DNA of 64,000 nucleotides. Source: Lantana camara (Eukaryota > Streptophyta > Magnoliopsida > Lamiales > Verbenaceae). Made by a program: the position numbers and the translations under genes. The notes below the pieces were generated by a model. The model saw nothing but the letters and a program-made list of their open reading frames with translations, was not told the DNA's origin and did not search any database. Positions 12,331 through 26,900 of the stretch are shown in pieces (the first letter of the stretch is position 1; every line of letters starts with the position of its first letter). The stretch lies in NCBI GenBank assembly GCA_037501455.1, contig CM074856.1:88610001-88674000 (forward strand), given 5' to 3'.

Positions 12331-12726
12331 CAAACTGACCACATCCTCCTCGAGCTCAGCTACGCGTGATGCCAACTGAGAAATAGCAATCTGAGATACG
12401 GCTAACTGGTCTCGAGCATGATCACGATCCACTGCCGTCTGTCTAGCCATTTCCCTGTTCCTATTAGCCTCCAGTCGATACTCACCAGTCCTCTGATACT
12501 CATAAAAGTAAGTGTCTCTCTCTGCCTCTAATAGATGGACTACTCGGTTCGGATAAGCATATCCAGGAAAGGCCTCCTGATGTGGATCCTGACTATGCTA
12601 CCTAATCCTCTGCCAGGGATAGTATCTAGGGCCCCCACTGCTAGTAACAACTAAGGTCCTAAGAGGCTCGTACTGATCAAGCCACTCTATGCTGTCAGAA
12701 TGTGGAAGCTCACCGTAGCCAGCCAT
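12331..12726 (-). pseudogene. N-terminal fragment of a gag-like protein of element A
   Basis: From ATG at 12726-12724 the minus strand encodes about 132 residues beginning MAGYGELPHSDSIEWL and ending in a charged, coiled-coil-like segment (AISQLASRVAELEEDVV). The frame is broken by TAG at 12600-12598 and cut at 12331 by LTR B. Its place just downstream of a primer-binding site and LTR A fits the start of a Gypsy gag. There is no zinc knuckle in the surviving part and I cannot name the family from sequence alone. Confidence 0.6.
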
Positions 12727-12832
12727 TTTTACTATAAGAAAAACACTTTACAAATTATTAAAGCGAAGAGATTACAGTGAAATACTTTCTCTACCTAATG
12801 TTTAAGTTAAGTTCTCTCTATCTAAACCTGAC

Positions 12833-12844
12833 GCTCTGATACCA
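12833..12844 (-). other. Primer-binding site of element A
   Basis: The minus strand reads TGGTATCAGAGC (initiator tRNA-Met type), 7 bp from the end of LTR A at 12852. It shows that LTR A is a 5' LTR of an element reading leftward. Confidence 0.85.
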
Positions 12845-12851
12845 CCTTAGC

Positions 12852-15800
12852 TGTAGCGCTCCTTAACACTACAACCCCGTGCCATTGTACTTCCTGAATG
12901 GATGTGAGACCTAGCACTCGTGAAATACTCCGGTGAACGGACAAGACTATACAATACCAGAGTATGAAATATAAAAGCAATGGAAAATGAACTCGAGCAA
13001 TAAAAAGGGGACAATATATAACGAAACAAATATTATTAAGCTGGATAAGTAATTATAGCGATAGATCTAACTTCACAGGAGAGTGCTTATTGAAAGATGT
13101 ACATGCACTCGTGATCACCCTAATTAACTGAAATGTGACACCTTAAAGCTTCAAGATACCTCTAAGGCGTCGATGCGTAGATTCCTAAAATCATGAATTA
13201 AAAGAGTAGGAGGGTTAGTCAAAATGACTAAGTGACAGGGGTTTGAGGTTTATGATTATAAGTAAGGTTTTCTTTTGAAATCTTTTGACCAAGAAAATCT
13301 TGGTTTAAAAATATACTATATAGTAATGATTTTGAAGAAATGATTTTGATGCCCGCAAGCTAGGCTTTTCCAACCTTAACTCCTTAAAATCCGGGAAAAA
13401 TAGTAACGACACTGATCAAGGTGTCGATACTTAATAAAACAAATACGATAATGCTAGCCTTCACCCCTTAGTGTCACCTAGGGCAGCAAACCCTAGTGAC
13501 GATGAACAATATTGTGGGAGGGACGTACCTTTTCCCGTCACTTGATGTGGAATAACCAACCTCCGATTAGACCATCATCAAGATCTAGTTGGCGGTTGGT
13601 ATAATAGTAGGCCTTGGCCCGTGCCTCCCGGACTACTACTTCTACGAAGACCACCGGGCCCATAAGAAAATGATAATTTTACTTGCAAGACGAGAATATT
13701 TACCGGGAGAAAGTACTAAGTACCTTTGGGTAAATATATGAATTTTGGATAACATTATAATTATTTTCCCATAAAAGGGATAATAGTTTGAAAGGAAAAG
13801 TAAATTGAAATATTTTATCATGATTTCAGTTGAAAGGATTTAAAACCCTCACCGAGTACCGAGATTTAGGTGGAATTGTGAGGATTCCACTCTTCGATCA
13901 TATTGTCGCTTGAAAGTAATAACTACTGTCGGCTTAGAACTATGTTCTTAGTTCCTAACTAATCTAATTGCAAACAATATCAGAACGAAATAATTATAGA
14001 AGGTACATATTATGTAATACGTTAAAGATTTCCCGGTAAACCCTAAATTCACCTGTTTATTTAATAAATTCAGGGTTTATGGGATCTTTAACTAATCAAA
14101 TATTTATTAACTATATTATAATTCTAATTATAAGATTTGAAATGAAATTTAAGGTTTAATTTGACAATGTAGGTTATCTTTTGAAAATATTACATAGTTT
14201 ACCGATTTTTGGAAAATTCGGGAAAAATCTTTCTTTAAAAATTCCAAAACCTATTTTATAATTATTTTTAAATTAATTTCAAAATTATTTGAATTTAAGT
14301 TGACCAAAAAGTCAAAATTACTATTGAAAACATTTACTATTCAATTTCTTATGAATTAAACACTTTACAACACAAAATCAAATTCGTACACACACACACT
14401 AGTCACACCACACACACACACACATCCAAGAACATTAAGAACATGTTCTTGAGCTTATTTGAATATTCAAAGAGGGTAGGTAACATGTTCAATCATATTC
14501 ATATCTATAACACAAAATTGAAGCATAATATAGCAAAATATATAAATTCTCTATGAAAAATAATTCTAAATAAATTATTCTAGGCATGAATTTAATCAAA
14601 CAAGAACATAATCATTTAAATACATACTCACATTATATCATATCATAATTCATGCATTTAATTAAATAGAATTTCATAATGTACACACATTGTATTTAAA
14701 ACTAACAATTATGCACATACTTCATAAAATTAAAATTCCTAAAGCATAATTTAATTAATCCTAGACATGCTACTATTATTATTATACTAGGAACATAATA
14801 TGAAGCATGAAATAATAAAAGAAAAACTTACCTTGTAGAGAGAGAGAGGTTGTGGCGTGTGGGAGGAGAGTGAGGGGAGAGATTTGTGTGTTGATTTTGT
14901 GAGTTATGAATGATGCTTGAGGGGGGTATTTATAGGTAGTCATGAGGGGCTATTATGCAATTTCTAAGAGTTTAAGGGAAATGTGGATGCTTCATATCCT
15001 AGACAAATGCTTGGTAGCTACTTAGGTAATGTGGATGAATTATATTTTAGACATAAGCTTGGTAATTAGATAGGAAATGTGGGTAAAATATATCCATTTA
15101 TCTAAACTTTCTAGAAGGTTTATGTGGAATAAAAATAAATATAAAATGGTCTAAAATTCATTCAAGAGTCGAGAGGTGAAACCTTGAAGTAGTAAATTAA
15201 TGAAAGAACGAGTGAAAAATAATCTTCGTTTTGATTATAAATGTAGAATATTTAGAGTTTTCGTTTATAAATTATGAATATTAAAGATGATGAAAATCAT
15301 AAGAAAATTATATAAATGAAGCTATGACGAAGTTTAAAGGTTGTAAAAATCATCATATTTTAGAGAAAATTTTTAGGAACGTTTTGAGTAAAATTTCGAA
15401 TATCGAATGAAAGCTAATTGTTTAAAATAAAATGATCATTTTTTAAAAAGAAAATATTTATAAAATATGCTATGGGTGGAATCGAGTTTTGGTAAATGTA
15501 TGAAAATTCATAAACAATTCAAGGGTCGTTTTGGTTATAATATTGAATATCAAAAAGTAGATGAGTAAAGATTTATTCATGATCGAATTATAAGCTAGGG
15601 TTTTGCCGACTTTTGGTGCTTACTAGAGTTAGGATGAGAATTTTGGTTTACGGAGAGTATCACGATCTTCGAAATAATGTGAGGATTCTTTTGGTCACAA
15701 TATTGGGTAATAAAAGTGCTTTGGGGAATGTAGGAAAATTGTAGGGTTGTAGGGGTATTTTCATAATTTCTAACCTAAAATTGTAGGAATAGGTTTTAAA

Positions 15801-16048
15801 GCGTATGAAGGGTTTTTAGGTGCTGGAAAGGGATGTATACTAGAGTTCTAAGATTCCTATGAGAAAAGTTTCAAGATATATACTCGATAAAGGAAATAAT
15901 TAAATTAGGAACTTTTAATTAAACTATAGCACACAAGTCACATAAGAATGCAATGCATGAAGGAATAAATAGGGATCGAGACTATAAACGCTTCTTGATT
16001 AACCCTTTACTTACCGTTCCCAACTCGGCCCTGAATACGGCTGTTACA
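12852..16048 (-). repeat. Gypsy LTR A, 5' LTR (about 3.2 kb)
   Basis: It runs from TGTAGCGCTCC (12852) to GGCTGTTACA (16048). The TATA box in element sense is at 14934-14927, beside GA-rich leader sequence. It matches LTR D (17735-37954) closely, for example in the block around 13360-13560 versus 17735-17780 plus 21477-21620, so A and D are one family. It is AT-rich and noncoding. It inserted into LTR C; its left target duplication lies outside the window. Confidence 0.85.
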
Positions 16049-17734
16049 ATTCCACTAATCCATATCATATCATAAGATCAAGTCATAACATATGAGTCAT
16101 GTAACAATGTAACAATGTAATAACATATCATAGACATAAGTCATAACATATCATGATCATTAAAAATATAACATGTATCAAATTAAATTAAATGGTAACA
16201 TTTAACAAGTTATGGCATAATTGATCATAGGTTACTATTCCATTGCATAACATGCTTGAACATAAATTAAATATCATAATCATGCATCAATATACAACAT
16301 ATAGTAACCCTAATTCATGATCATATCATATATTAAAGCATATTATAAACAATTAAATCATATAAACAACTATTCAAACATATCATAAAAACTATACCAT
16401 AAATGTATAAAATAAAATCCTATATGGCTTAGGGAAGACCCTAAGACCCAACCTAAACATAATCTAAACATACCATAATATAAAAATATAAACTAAACAA
16501 AACATAACATAAAAACTATAGCATAAAAAAAATAAAACAACTAACCTAGCACAAGGGGAAGCTCTCGAAAATGAGAGGGAGAGAGGGAGAAGAGATGCTT
16601 GTTAACACAAAACTTCGAGCAAGGAAATGAATGAGCTTGGGGCTCTATTTATAGTTGTAGAGGAGCCCTTCACCTTGTAATAAAAGTTGGCTAAGGGGTA
16701 GGAGAGCAAAATATTAAAGCTTACCTTGGAAGCTAACTTTGATCCATTATTAGAAAATGGGAAATAAAGGGTATTTTGGTAATTTAACACTCTAAACACG
16801 AGAACGAGCTACTGGAAATGTGCTCATGTGAATCGGACAAAAATTAGCTTCGAAACAAATATTTACTCGATGAAAACGGATTTACTGTTTAAAAGATATA
16901 TTAATTTTAAAGAATAGTAACTTGAACGTTTTGAACAATACGAATGAAAGACGACCTCCAAATATGATTTGGAAGCCCAAATTATTTCAAAATACCATAA
17001 AATAAATCAAGAAGCGTTTTAAGCCCAATATCGACTATCAAAAGTTTTACCGATAAAAAGTTAGAAACGTAGGATGAATACTAACTTTATTTTAAAAACC
17101 AATTTCTTCAAAACTCGAGCTAGGGCTTAAATCAAGAGATGTAATCAATCCCAAATATCATGAAATGAATCAAAAAGTGTTTTAAACTCAAATTTGAAGA
17201 GTACAAGTTCTCCGAATGAAAAACCGTTCGTAGAAGGAATAGTGAATAGTATTTTGGCTCAAACGTTTCTTTTAAAACGAAGTTCTAAATAGATTTTCGA
17301 GTCAAGAATGATACCAATAGACTTGTATCGACTCAAGGAATGATTTAACTATAAACTTGGGTAGCAGAGAGTGACCGAATCAAAGCTCGTTTACAATAAT
17401 AAATAGTAACTTTGGTCGATAAGTTCCCAAAGTGTCCTTTTGGCTCAAGAAGGATTCCGAGGCTTGGAAAACAAGTTCAAACAGTTAGGGAACATGAGTT
17501 ATGAACCTCTAGGATTTGAGCAACAATATGGGTAAAGTAGGCTCGGAAAATGAATAGTAAACCGAGTCAAAGGTCAAGAATTCCCCATTAAAACACTGTA
17601 GGTCACATAAGAGCACTTTGATCATGTAAGAATGCAATGCATGGAAGTTTATAAAGTTGGATCACGGTCTATAAATGCTTTACCAATTCCCTTAGTTTAT
17701 CGTTTTCATCCAGGCCCTATTTTGGGATGTTACA
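16049..17734 (-). repeat. Gypsy LTR C, partial
   Basis: It ends TTTTGGGATGTTACA at 17734 and carries a TATA box (minus strand, 16653-16646) beside GA-rich sequence, like LTRs A and D but well diverged. The missing part should lie left of the nested elements, beyond the window. It interrupts LTR D, which resumes at 17735. No gene is seen. Confidence 0.65.
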
Positions 17735-17780
17735 AGGCTTCTCCAACCTTAACTCCTTAAAATCCGAGAAAATAGTAACG
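17735..17780 (-). repeat. LTR D, first surviving piece
   Basis: Matches LTR A at about 13360-13405 (block ending AATAGTAACG). The LTR is then interrupted by solo LTR E; TAACG at 17776-17780 is E's left target duplication. Confidence 0.8.
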
Positions 17781-20700
17781 TGTAGCACCCGAGCGCAAGG
17801 TACCACATCCCCCGCACCGACACCCGACCCGAATATGAAATGGACAATCTATATCCGAGCTAAATCACGACGAACGGGAATAAACACACTCGCTATGCTA
17901 GGCGGGAGCTAACTTCCGCAACCAAGGAGACATTACAACAGAAATAAAACCAGTGCGGAAGCAAAGTACATTAAAAAATAACAAGGTAAGCAAAGAGTAA
18001 CGGGTTCAACTAGCATAGATACCTAATCCCGAAATTCAATAAAATCATAAAACATAAATTACAGATTCTTTCTATTCCTATAAGCTTATCTCGAATTCAT
18101 GTTAGTAATAATAATCAATACAAATCATACATTCTTCATAACTCCAACAAATCATGGTACACTATGCATATGACTAGACTCTGAGTTGATCGAAAGACTT
18201 AACAGACTTGACTTCCCGCCTAGCACTCCAAACCTGCAAGAAAACTGAAAACAATCCGGGTTCAGTCTATAGGAGACTGGTAGGTATAAAATGAGGCATA
18301 AGTAGTATAAGATGATATTTAAACATTCACATGCAAGTTATAATCCGAAGTGAGGTCTTCAAAGCATTTCCCAAGTGGGCGAGATAAAGAATCATCAAAA
18401 GGGATTATAAAAATCAATTTTCAATTAAGTCTTTCGTGGCCCGGCGAGTAGGCGTGCATTATCTCCAACCAACACCTTATGTAGATCATTAGACATTCAT
18501 TCTTTCTTTCTTTTCATACATTACTTTTTTTTCGTGCACATTCATGATCATTTACACCTTCTTCCTCCGGGTTGGTGGATGGGTTAGCAAGACCCAGACA
18601 CCTCCTTCATTGACCAAAAAGGGGTTACATGACTCCCCAGATGGCACTCAACGTCCATTCCTCGCTAACTCCTAAGGAGGTCCGGTTACGCCGTTCATTG
18701 GTTGGAACTAGTGTGAGGGATCACCGTCCGCCCATGCCTCCCCGGATAGCCACTCACACCAAGTCCCTGGGCCCCATTCTGTGCATTCATTCATTCATTC
18801 TCGCCAAAACATTTGGTAGGATTTATAAAATAAGGGCTTTACGTTGCAAACATTTACTCTTGAAACGACTCTATATACATATATTAATTTTTGGTCGAAA
18901 TCTTTACACATTGGAAGTATATAGGGTTGTTTAACTAAATAGTAGAAAAACCCACCTGTTACACCTTACCAAAACCAAGAAGACAAGAAGACTTGAGAAT
19001 AACCTATGAACCCGGCATCTCCGCCCTGGAGAAAACTGTATCAAGGACAATGCAATGAATTCCTGAGACTCAAGACTCCAAATGTACCATATATGACGCA
19101 TGGCTAGGCAATGAATATGATATGAATGCATAAGAGATGATATCAGGTCATGGAAGCGTTCTTGTGCATATTAATGCCTTAAAGACATGTAAACGATCAA
19201 TTCCTTCATTCAATGAAGCGTTCATATTCATTCAAGTTCAATCCTTACAGCTTTCATAACAATTTAATCCAAGAATTCAAATAACGTTCATATCACATAC
19301 TATAACACGTTTACAATTATAGAATAGACAAATAATTACATTCAATTCAAGATTGGAAATTAGAAAGGAACATGAAATAGGTAACAATTTAATTTCCATA
19401 ATTCAATTAATGTCAAATAATATTTAATATATAATAAACATATATATAAATATATATTTATATATATTATATATGTATATATATACGTGCCATCCCATGC
19501 AAATTACCGATGCATGCATTTACAATTCAATATATAATAATGCACAAAATGTTAATTTTCATGCATACAAATATGCATGCAATATATCTATACTTAATCA
19601 TGCACGTACATCATGCATTTACAATTCAACCTAAAATTATCTCATGCATGCAACATAAACACACACACACCCTGCATGCATAAATGCATTACATAACACA
19701 CACCACATTACATGAAGAAAAGAAAGGCAGCAACATACAGCAGCTCCAAAATGAATCTCCCAGCCCGGGGAGTTTCATACAGGAGGTTTCTGCACAAAAG
19801 CTACCCGGCCGGGCCTTTTCATGGCCAAAATCTCCCCGCCCGGGGAGATTCATTTCAGTTACGCAGCAACAGCCCAAAACGAAGCATATCCCCTGTTTAA
19901 TGGCATGAATACACAGCAACAGGTAGCAGCACTTAAGGCATATTATTCAGCAACAAAAATGTACCAACAACTCCCATAAATATACTGAAATTGACAGCAA
20001 CTAAGCAAAGAAAAACGCAGTAGCTGACAGCAGCAAAACAGGCCGAAAAACAGGGCAAAAGAATGCAAAAACAGAGCAACAACTTCATGCACAACAAGAC
20101 CAACCAACAAGCAAAAAACAAGGCAAAAAGAGGTAGCAATTGACAGCAAATAAGGTCCCGAAACTCAACAGCAGCAGTTCAGTACATAAGGGAGAGCAAA
20201 GATGATCATTTCATGAAAATTTTCAAAGTGCCATTAATGGTATCACATCAAATCTTCAACTACCATATAATCAATGATCATAAATGAAAAGAGGAAGTTT
20301 AGATGATCACTTTCATGCCATAAAATAAGCAAAAGCAACAAGGAATGGATGAGATCAAATTTTTGGCTCCCAACGTACTATTCAATCATCTTCTCCGAAA
20401 TCCCATGAAAGCATGCTCAAAATTGGGGATGCATAGCTTAAAATGACACATATTGAATGTATATTATAACCCTAAGCTTACCTTGTGGATTGGATGAAGT
20501 TTGGAGGACATTTGAGCCTTGAATCTCCAAGCTTGGTAAGGGTTACGGGTAAAACTAGAGAGCAGAAGATTTTGGCTGAGTTTTCTCTAAGTGATGAGGG
20601 TTAGTTTGGTTTGGGATGATTAAGGCCAATTAAATGGTTGAGTTGGGGTTCCGGGAAATCAAACCATGGTTAATTTGGTCAAGGATTGTGGAAGATATGT

Positions 20701-21471
20701 CTCTTTTAGTAAAAGGTGGCAGTTTTGACGAACGTAGCACTTTTCGGTTGAATTTCGGAGGTTCAAATAACTTGGGAAAAATATAAGGCTAAGTTCATTA
20801 AACTCGAATTTTTGTTGTGAGTTCAGCGAAGTTGACGAAACTCGAATTCGAGTTTCCTAGCTCAAGATATCACATACGGAACCAAGGGTGCGCTAATTGC
20901 TCATTAGCCCCCGATTTGGATTCCAAGAACAAAATAAATTCGAAACTTATACAAATGAACCCGAAAACATGAAACGAGCACATATTCATATTCAGGACAC
21001 GTATATCTCCAACATATTAAATTTTCACGAAATTTCGATTTCCAATCATGTATGAACGAAACGCGTTTATAACACTCATGAGCAATGCATGAATAAATTC
21101 ATAACATATATAACAAGATTTAGATTTATATTTAAATATTACCAAAATGCATGAATCAAATATACATTAAATCAAAGTGTACGTATTACATATAATTTAA
21201 ATCAAAGTGCACTAATTACATATATTATAAAGTCAAATAGCACGAATTAAATATGTATATTTAGTATTAATAACATTAAGGTATAAAAATCAACTAATTC
21301 ACTTATATTTAATATTAATTAACTTAAGATATGATTGATTAACACTTTAACATTTAAATATAAAATTAAATATATAAAATTAAAATATATAAAACACTTA
21401 TAAACAATTAATTCACGCAAATTGATAAACACATACGTCATGCTATACAACTGAAAAACTAGGGCGTTACG
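17781..21471 (-). repeat. Solo Gypsy LTR E (3.7 kb) with target duplication
   Basis: It starts TGTAGCACCC and ends AGGGCGTTACG, so the expected CA end is changed to CG. It is flanked by TAACG (17776-17780) and TAACA (21472-21476), which fits a 5-bp duplication with one transition. The uninterrupted target is visible in LTR A near 13400. LTR L (51349) is the same family in opposite orientation. It contains a palindrome array (19754-19850), a perfect 20-bp palindrome (20837-20856) and AT-rich stretches, and no supported gene. Confidence 0.85.
19754..19850. repeat. GC-palindrome array in LTR E
   Basis: Three dyads lie here: a degenerate one at 19754-19775, CCCGGCCGGG at 19804-19813, and a perfect one at 19829-19850 with 10-bp arms AATCTCCCCG around a central CC. 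A GCTG-rich stretch lies beside them in element sense. The same layout with other arm sequences is present in LTRs I, J and K. Confidence 0.75.
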
Positions 21472-22766
21472 TAACAACACTGATCAAGGTGTCGATACTT
21501 AATAAAACAAATATGATAATGCCAGCCTTCACCCCTTAGTGTCACGTAGGGGAGCAAACCCTAGTGACGATGAACGATGTTGTGGGAGGGATGTACCTTT
21601 TCCAGTCACTTGATGTGGGATAACAACCTCCGGTTAGACTATCATCAAGATCTAGTTGGCGACTGGTATAATAGTAGACCTCGGCCCGTGCCTCCCGGAC
21701 TACTACTTCTACCAGGACCACCGGGCCCATAAGAAAACTATAATTTTACTTGCAGGATGAGAATATTTACTGGGAGAAAGTACTAAGTACTTTTGGGTAA
21801 ATATATGAATTTTGGACAATATTATAATTTAATATGAAGCAATTTTCTCAAAAAGGGATAGAAATATTTTGAAGGAAATTCAATAAAGTAAGTTAAAATA
21901 TTTCATCATGATTCCAGTTGAAAGGATTTGAACCCTCATCGAGTGTCTTGACGAATTAGGAATAATCCTTAGGGTTCCACTCTTCAATTATATCCTTGCC
22001 TGAAAGTAATACTACCGGCTTAGAACTAAGTCTTACCACTCAAATAAACAATGTACAAGAAATTCTAATAAGCTAGAGTTATATTTTGGAAATTGTTATT
22101 TAATCTCCGATTGTCGGGAAATTCTAGATAAAAGTTCTTTCTAACATTCAAAATATTATTTTAAGTTAATATTTGAAATCTCTACAAGATTTTATGAGTC
22201 AAAGTCTTCATTTGAAATTAAAAGTCAAAGTTACTATTGAAAAACGGTTACTATTTAACCATAGGGGATTAAACACTCTTAAACACAAAATTGAACACAC
22301 TCTAGGCACACGGTACACACACACACTTCAAGAACATCAAGAACATGTTCTTAAGTCTATTTGAATATTCATAGAACATATTAAACATGCTAGATTATAT
22401 TCATATTTCATAACATAAGATTTGAGACATAATGTAGCAAAATATATAAATTTCTCATGAAAAATAATTCTTAATTAAATTTCCTAAGCATGCATTCATT
22501 CTAATATTCAAGAACATATTTATGAATATATGAACACATATTTAAATAAATTCAGATAATAAACATGCATTTTTATAAATTAAATTCCTAACTTTAATTC
22601 ATGAAATATAAATTCCTACAATATAATTTCCTATCATGAATTTCTAAACATAATATAAAGCATATAAAATATAACTTAACTTGCATAATTTAAATATAAA
22701 ATAAGACATAAATTAAAGCACAAAAATTAACCTTGGTGTCTCTTGGAAGAGGGGAGTGGCGGGAGG
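21472..22766 (-). repeat. LTR D, second piece
   Basis: Continues the match to LTR A (from about 13407: AACACTGATCAAGG, then the conserved CCACCGGGCCCATAAGAAAA block) until GGAGG at 22762-22766, where Copia solo LTR F is inserted. AT-rich and noncoding. Confidence 0.85.
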
Positions 22767-23966
22767 TGTTCAGAATAGTGCCCTAGAAAGCCGATTGTAT
22801 ATCCGCTTTGTACTTTTCCTTATTGTAATCACAGACAATCTTTGAATAAAATAACGAATTGAGGCAACACATCTTTATATGCTCTTGTTTCATATGGGTT
22901 TACTTTAGTTGTGCATGTATGAGAACTCCCCTAATCCTGATGACTTTAGGACTCTACCATTTATGTGAAATGGTTCATAAAACGAGCCCTATATCACATA
23001 AGTCATGATTAGTAAAATACTCCAAGCTGATGAGTCCTACAAACAGTGGGAGTGTCAACCTGACTCCTTTAAGGCTTGCTTATGGGATCACGCCCTTAAG
23101 AAGGACCACCTTGTTTCATGGAGGTGCAAAGTGTATAGTTGATACGTGTGTGATACATGAGGGTGCTTACTTCCATAAGTAAGTTCACTGAGGTGCCCCG
23201 TGTGAGAAGATTCCTAAATGGGAAAGGAAGTTTCTATTTCAGGAACTGGAAACTTCCAGATTAGGAAATATCTCACGAGTCATTGATGTGATTAATTGAT
23301 CCTTGGACTTGAGATTCCATGTCACTTTATGAGTTAACTCTGTAGTCTTAGGTATAAGCTTTAAAGGGTGTCGCCTTAGACAACTGATTCAACGCTTATG
23401 CTGGGGCTGCACAAATGACTCATGAAAGTGAATGAGAATCGAGAAAGGACCTACACTTGCATTTGCAAGGTGATCTCTTATTGTGTAAGTCATTCATATG
23501 CCATATGGAGTCCTTGGCCAAGGTAGTAGATCAAGACATCAAGAAAAGGGTTTCTTGGATTGAGATCAAATGGATATGAAATGCACTTAGCTTTAAGACC
23601 AGATTATTAGGGTTCTGATTATTCCCTTACCCTAGATCTTGGTTGAGAGATAGTAAGTAGGAGGATTGTATCTCACATGAATCAATGACTTAAAGGTTCT
23701 GTCGAATCGAGACATTCCAATTCAGCTAGGGGTTAAACACCTGTTACTAGACTATGGTCGTTTAATCTGTGCACTGATTAAATAATTAGTGAATTAATTA
23801 ATTAGGGTCACTGCTAATTGAATTGAGAACCTAGAGGGTCACATACAACAACTTGGTTACATGAGTTAAGGCTTTAAAATGATTAAACGAGTTGATCATG
23901 CCGAGAGGGTTCCATACGTGTGAATCACACGTGTGGGTCACGTGAGTCGCAAGTGTCCTTGGGACA
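22767..23966 (+). repeat. Copia solo LTR F, left part
   Basis: Related to the reverse complement of the Copia LTR at 8010-9961. It starts TGTTCAGAATAGTGCCC and is flanked on the left by GGAGG (22762-22766). It stops inside its own CACGTG cluster at GGACA (23962-23966), where composite G is inserted, and resumes at 36011. With both parts joined it is ~1.94 kb, the length of a whole LTR, with no interior: a solo LTR. Confidence 0.9.
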
Positions 23967-26900
23967 TGTAACACCCCAGACGGAGGATGCCACATCCCCC
24001 GCACTAAGACCTAGACCCGGTCACGAAATGGAAAGTCCATGCCCGAATCCGAATCATAGCGAACGGGAGACCAACTCACACACTAGGCTAGGCGGATCTA
24101 ACTTGACAAACTCAGAGTGCGGAAGCAATTAAAACCAACAACAATAGATAGCGGAAGCATTTAAAACAAAACATGCAAAGCAGCTGACGGGTTCAACTAG
24201 CATAAATACCTAGTCCCGAATCAATTCATAATCCAACATAATAAACAGCATAAGCATCATCATAATATCTACTAACATCCAAGTACTAGCTTACTAACCC
24301 CACACGGGTTTAAGTCTAAGTAGAACATAAACATAACCTTCAAGTGTGAACCATAAATACATAACATAAATAAAGTATGCGACAAATGCATCCTAATACC
24401 AACTAGACTGACAAGTGTGACTCAGGAGACTCACTTCCGCCTAGCTCAAGCCAAAAGGAAACCTGCGGACTAAAAGATAAATGAGGTGTCAGTCAACTGA
24501 CTGAGTGAGGGGGCTAACGCACACCCATAATATATATATACAGAGCAAAGCACATATCAAAAGGGTGGACTCATGAATCGGAAATAGGTGTTGCATACCA
24601 AAGCATTTCAAAGCAAACCCAAATATATATATATATTTAGAAACATTTTCAGAAACTCTATTCCGATTCATGATCCCCATAACATATCATATCATATGCT
24701 CGGCGAGTACGAGCTTCCAACCTCAACTCCTCATATCATAATAAAACAGAAATAACATACGAACCTCAACTCCAGGTGATGGTAGGGTTGCGCGACCCTA
24801 ACCATCAATACAGTCGAGGGGAGTGCTGATGCTACTCAAACCCTCAGGACTCCGTTTCCCAACCAAACCTCCTGGTGGGTCCCGGTAGATCCTCTTCATA
24901 CAGATGGAGACTACGTACAGGTATATCCCCGACGGCCCTAACCGTCCCGGGGGCTCCTTACCCGTAGCTCCTGGGCCCCATAACAGAACATAACATAACA
25001 TATACCAACTTTCATGGCAATCTCGCTACATAATCATAACATAACTTAACTTTTCGAAATAGCTTACATATGCCTTCATACTTAATTTCCAAAACTGAAG
25101 TTGTATCATAAGGTCATAATCATATCATATCCAACAAATATTTAATAGTATATATATAGTATATAATCGCATGCGGGGATTGAAATCATCATATTGGGGT
25201 CATAGGTCGTTTAACTATACAAAGTCCTAAACCTCACCTGAGAAGCGACAAGATACGAGAACTGAAAAGACTGGTGCAAACTCGATCGGGTTATCTCCGC
25301 CCTGGAGATCTCTGTACAAAATAAGAATTCGGTGTACTCGTAAGGAACGACTCAATATGAGATCAAGAAGACGCACGACGATGCTCATTATGATAGTGGT
25401 ATGCATAAATGTCCATGTTGTGCTTTTAATGTGGTGTCGTGGTCAATGAAGGTATATCAATGCACAACGAAGTCATACTTACAAGTAACAATCCAAACTA
25501 TAAGTATAAGATGAATTCAAATATTGTACAATTAATGTTTCACGTTGACATTTAAACTCAAACAATCCATGTCAACAAGAAGACCGATTAAACAAATTCA
25601 AGTTCTCTAACCCTTCTATACTCAATAGGGTTCAAGCAGTACGTAGATGAGGCATTAAATCCATGTATACACCTTAGCCGCACTAAAGAGTAAGATTTAG
25701 ATTTAATTACAAGAGGACTGATTCATTTTAATATCTTATACTTAAACATATGCAAATAAAAATCATTGTCATAATAAAATAATTACATCTCCTAATCATA
25801 CAAAACATGCTGACTCGCACACCAACAATATTAGTCTTTACCACTTTACCAACTCCAAGTTCCCAGCTAGACTAACACATGCATAACTCCCCACTTAAAT
25901 GATTCATGCTTGACTAGCCCAGTTTAATTTAATAAGTAATATTATACCCAAACAAGTTAAATATAATAACAAGAAACCCCTTTAGACACTTTCAGCATCA
26001 TAAGCACATTTATTCTCACGAATCACTAAACACGGTAGGGAAGATTCTAATAATAGATTCCATTAACACATAACCATCATTAAAGCCAATTACATTTAAT
26101 TTGTTCACATATCATAACAAGTGAATACTTACTAATTGTTCTTCGGTTAAGATTTATAAGTCTGCAATGATCCAACCCACACAATTGCAGCTATATATAT
26201 TCATACAAATCTTATGAAAATTAGGAAAATCATAGGTTTACCAAACCCCTCAAACAGCAGAACCAAAGAGGATTACATTTAATTACACAATTACATAAGC
26301 ATTCAAATTGAATTCATCCACTAAATCTATTCTTACACTTACAAAGTAATTTGCATGTTATTCCAGAACTAACAAATTGCCTTTTAACTTAAATAGCTAC
26401 CAAACATCCATATATGTACATTAGACAGCACCTAATATCATCAAACACAGCATTCGGTGCCCTCAGCAAATCGAGTTTCTGGACCAATGAGATATATCGC
26501 AAATTATGGAACAATATCAACTACAACTTCATTTCAAGAACAAAACTAAAACATTCATTTCAATAATAAATCAATTTACTGAAATCAGACATACAAATTC
26601 TAATTTGTTAAAGGACCAAAATACCAATTCAGTCACGTTTAATGTCACTCCCAGATAGATTACATTCATAGATCCTATACGACTATATAGACACAAATCG
26701 CAATTAAAATAAGTTACAATAAACATGAAATTGATGAAATTGGTTGGGCTCACATTCTGGAAGGAAGAAAAATAGCTGTCTTGGAATGATGGTTGGTGGG
26801 AATGGACAGCCAGGAGATGGTGGCTGCCAACTGAAACTCCGGCGAGGAATCTGAGTTGGCCGAAAAGGGTAGATGCAAACCTGTTGGCGTGAGGAGATGG

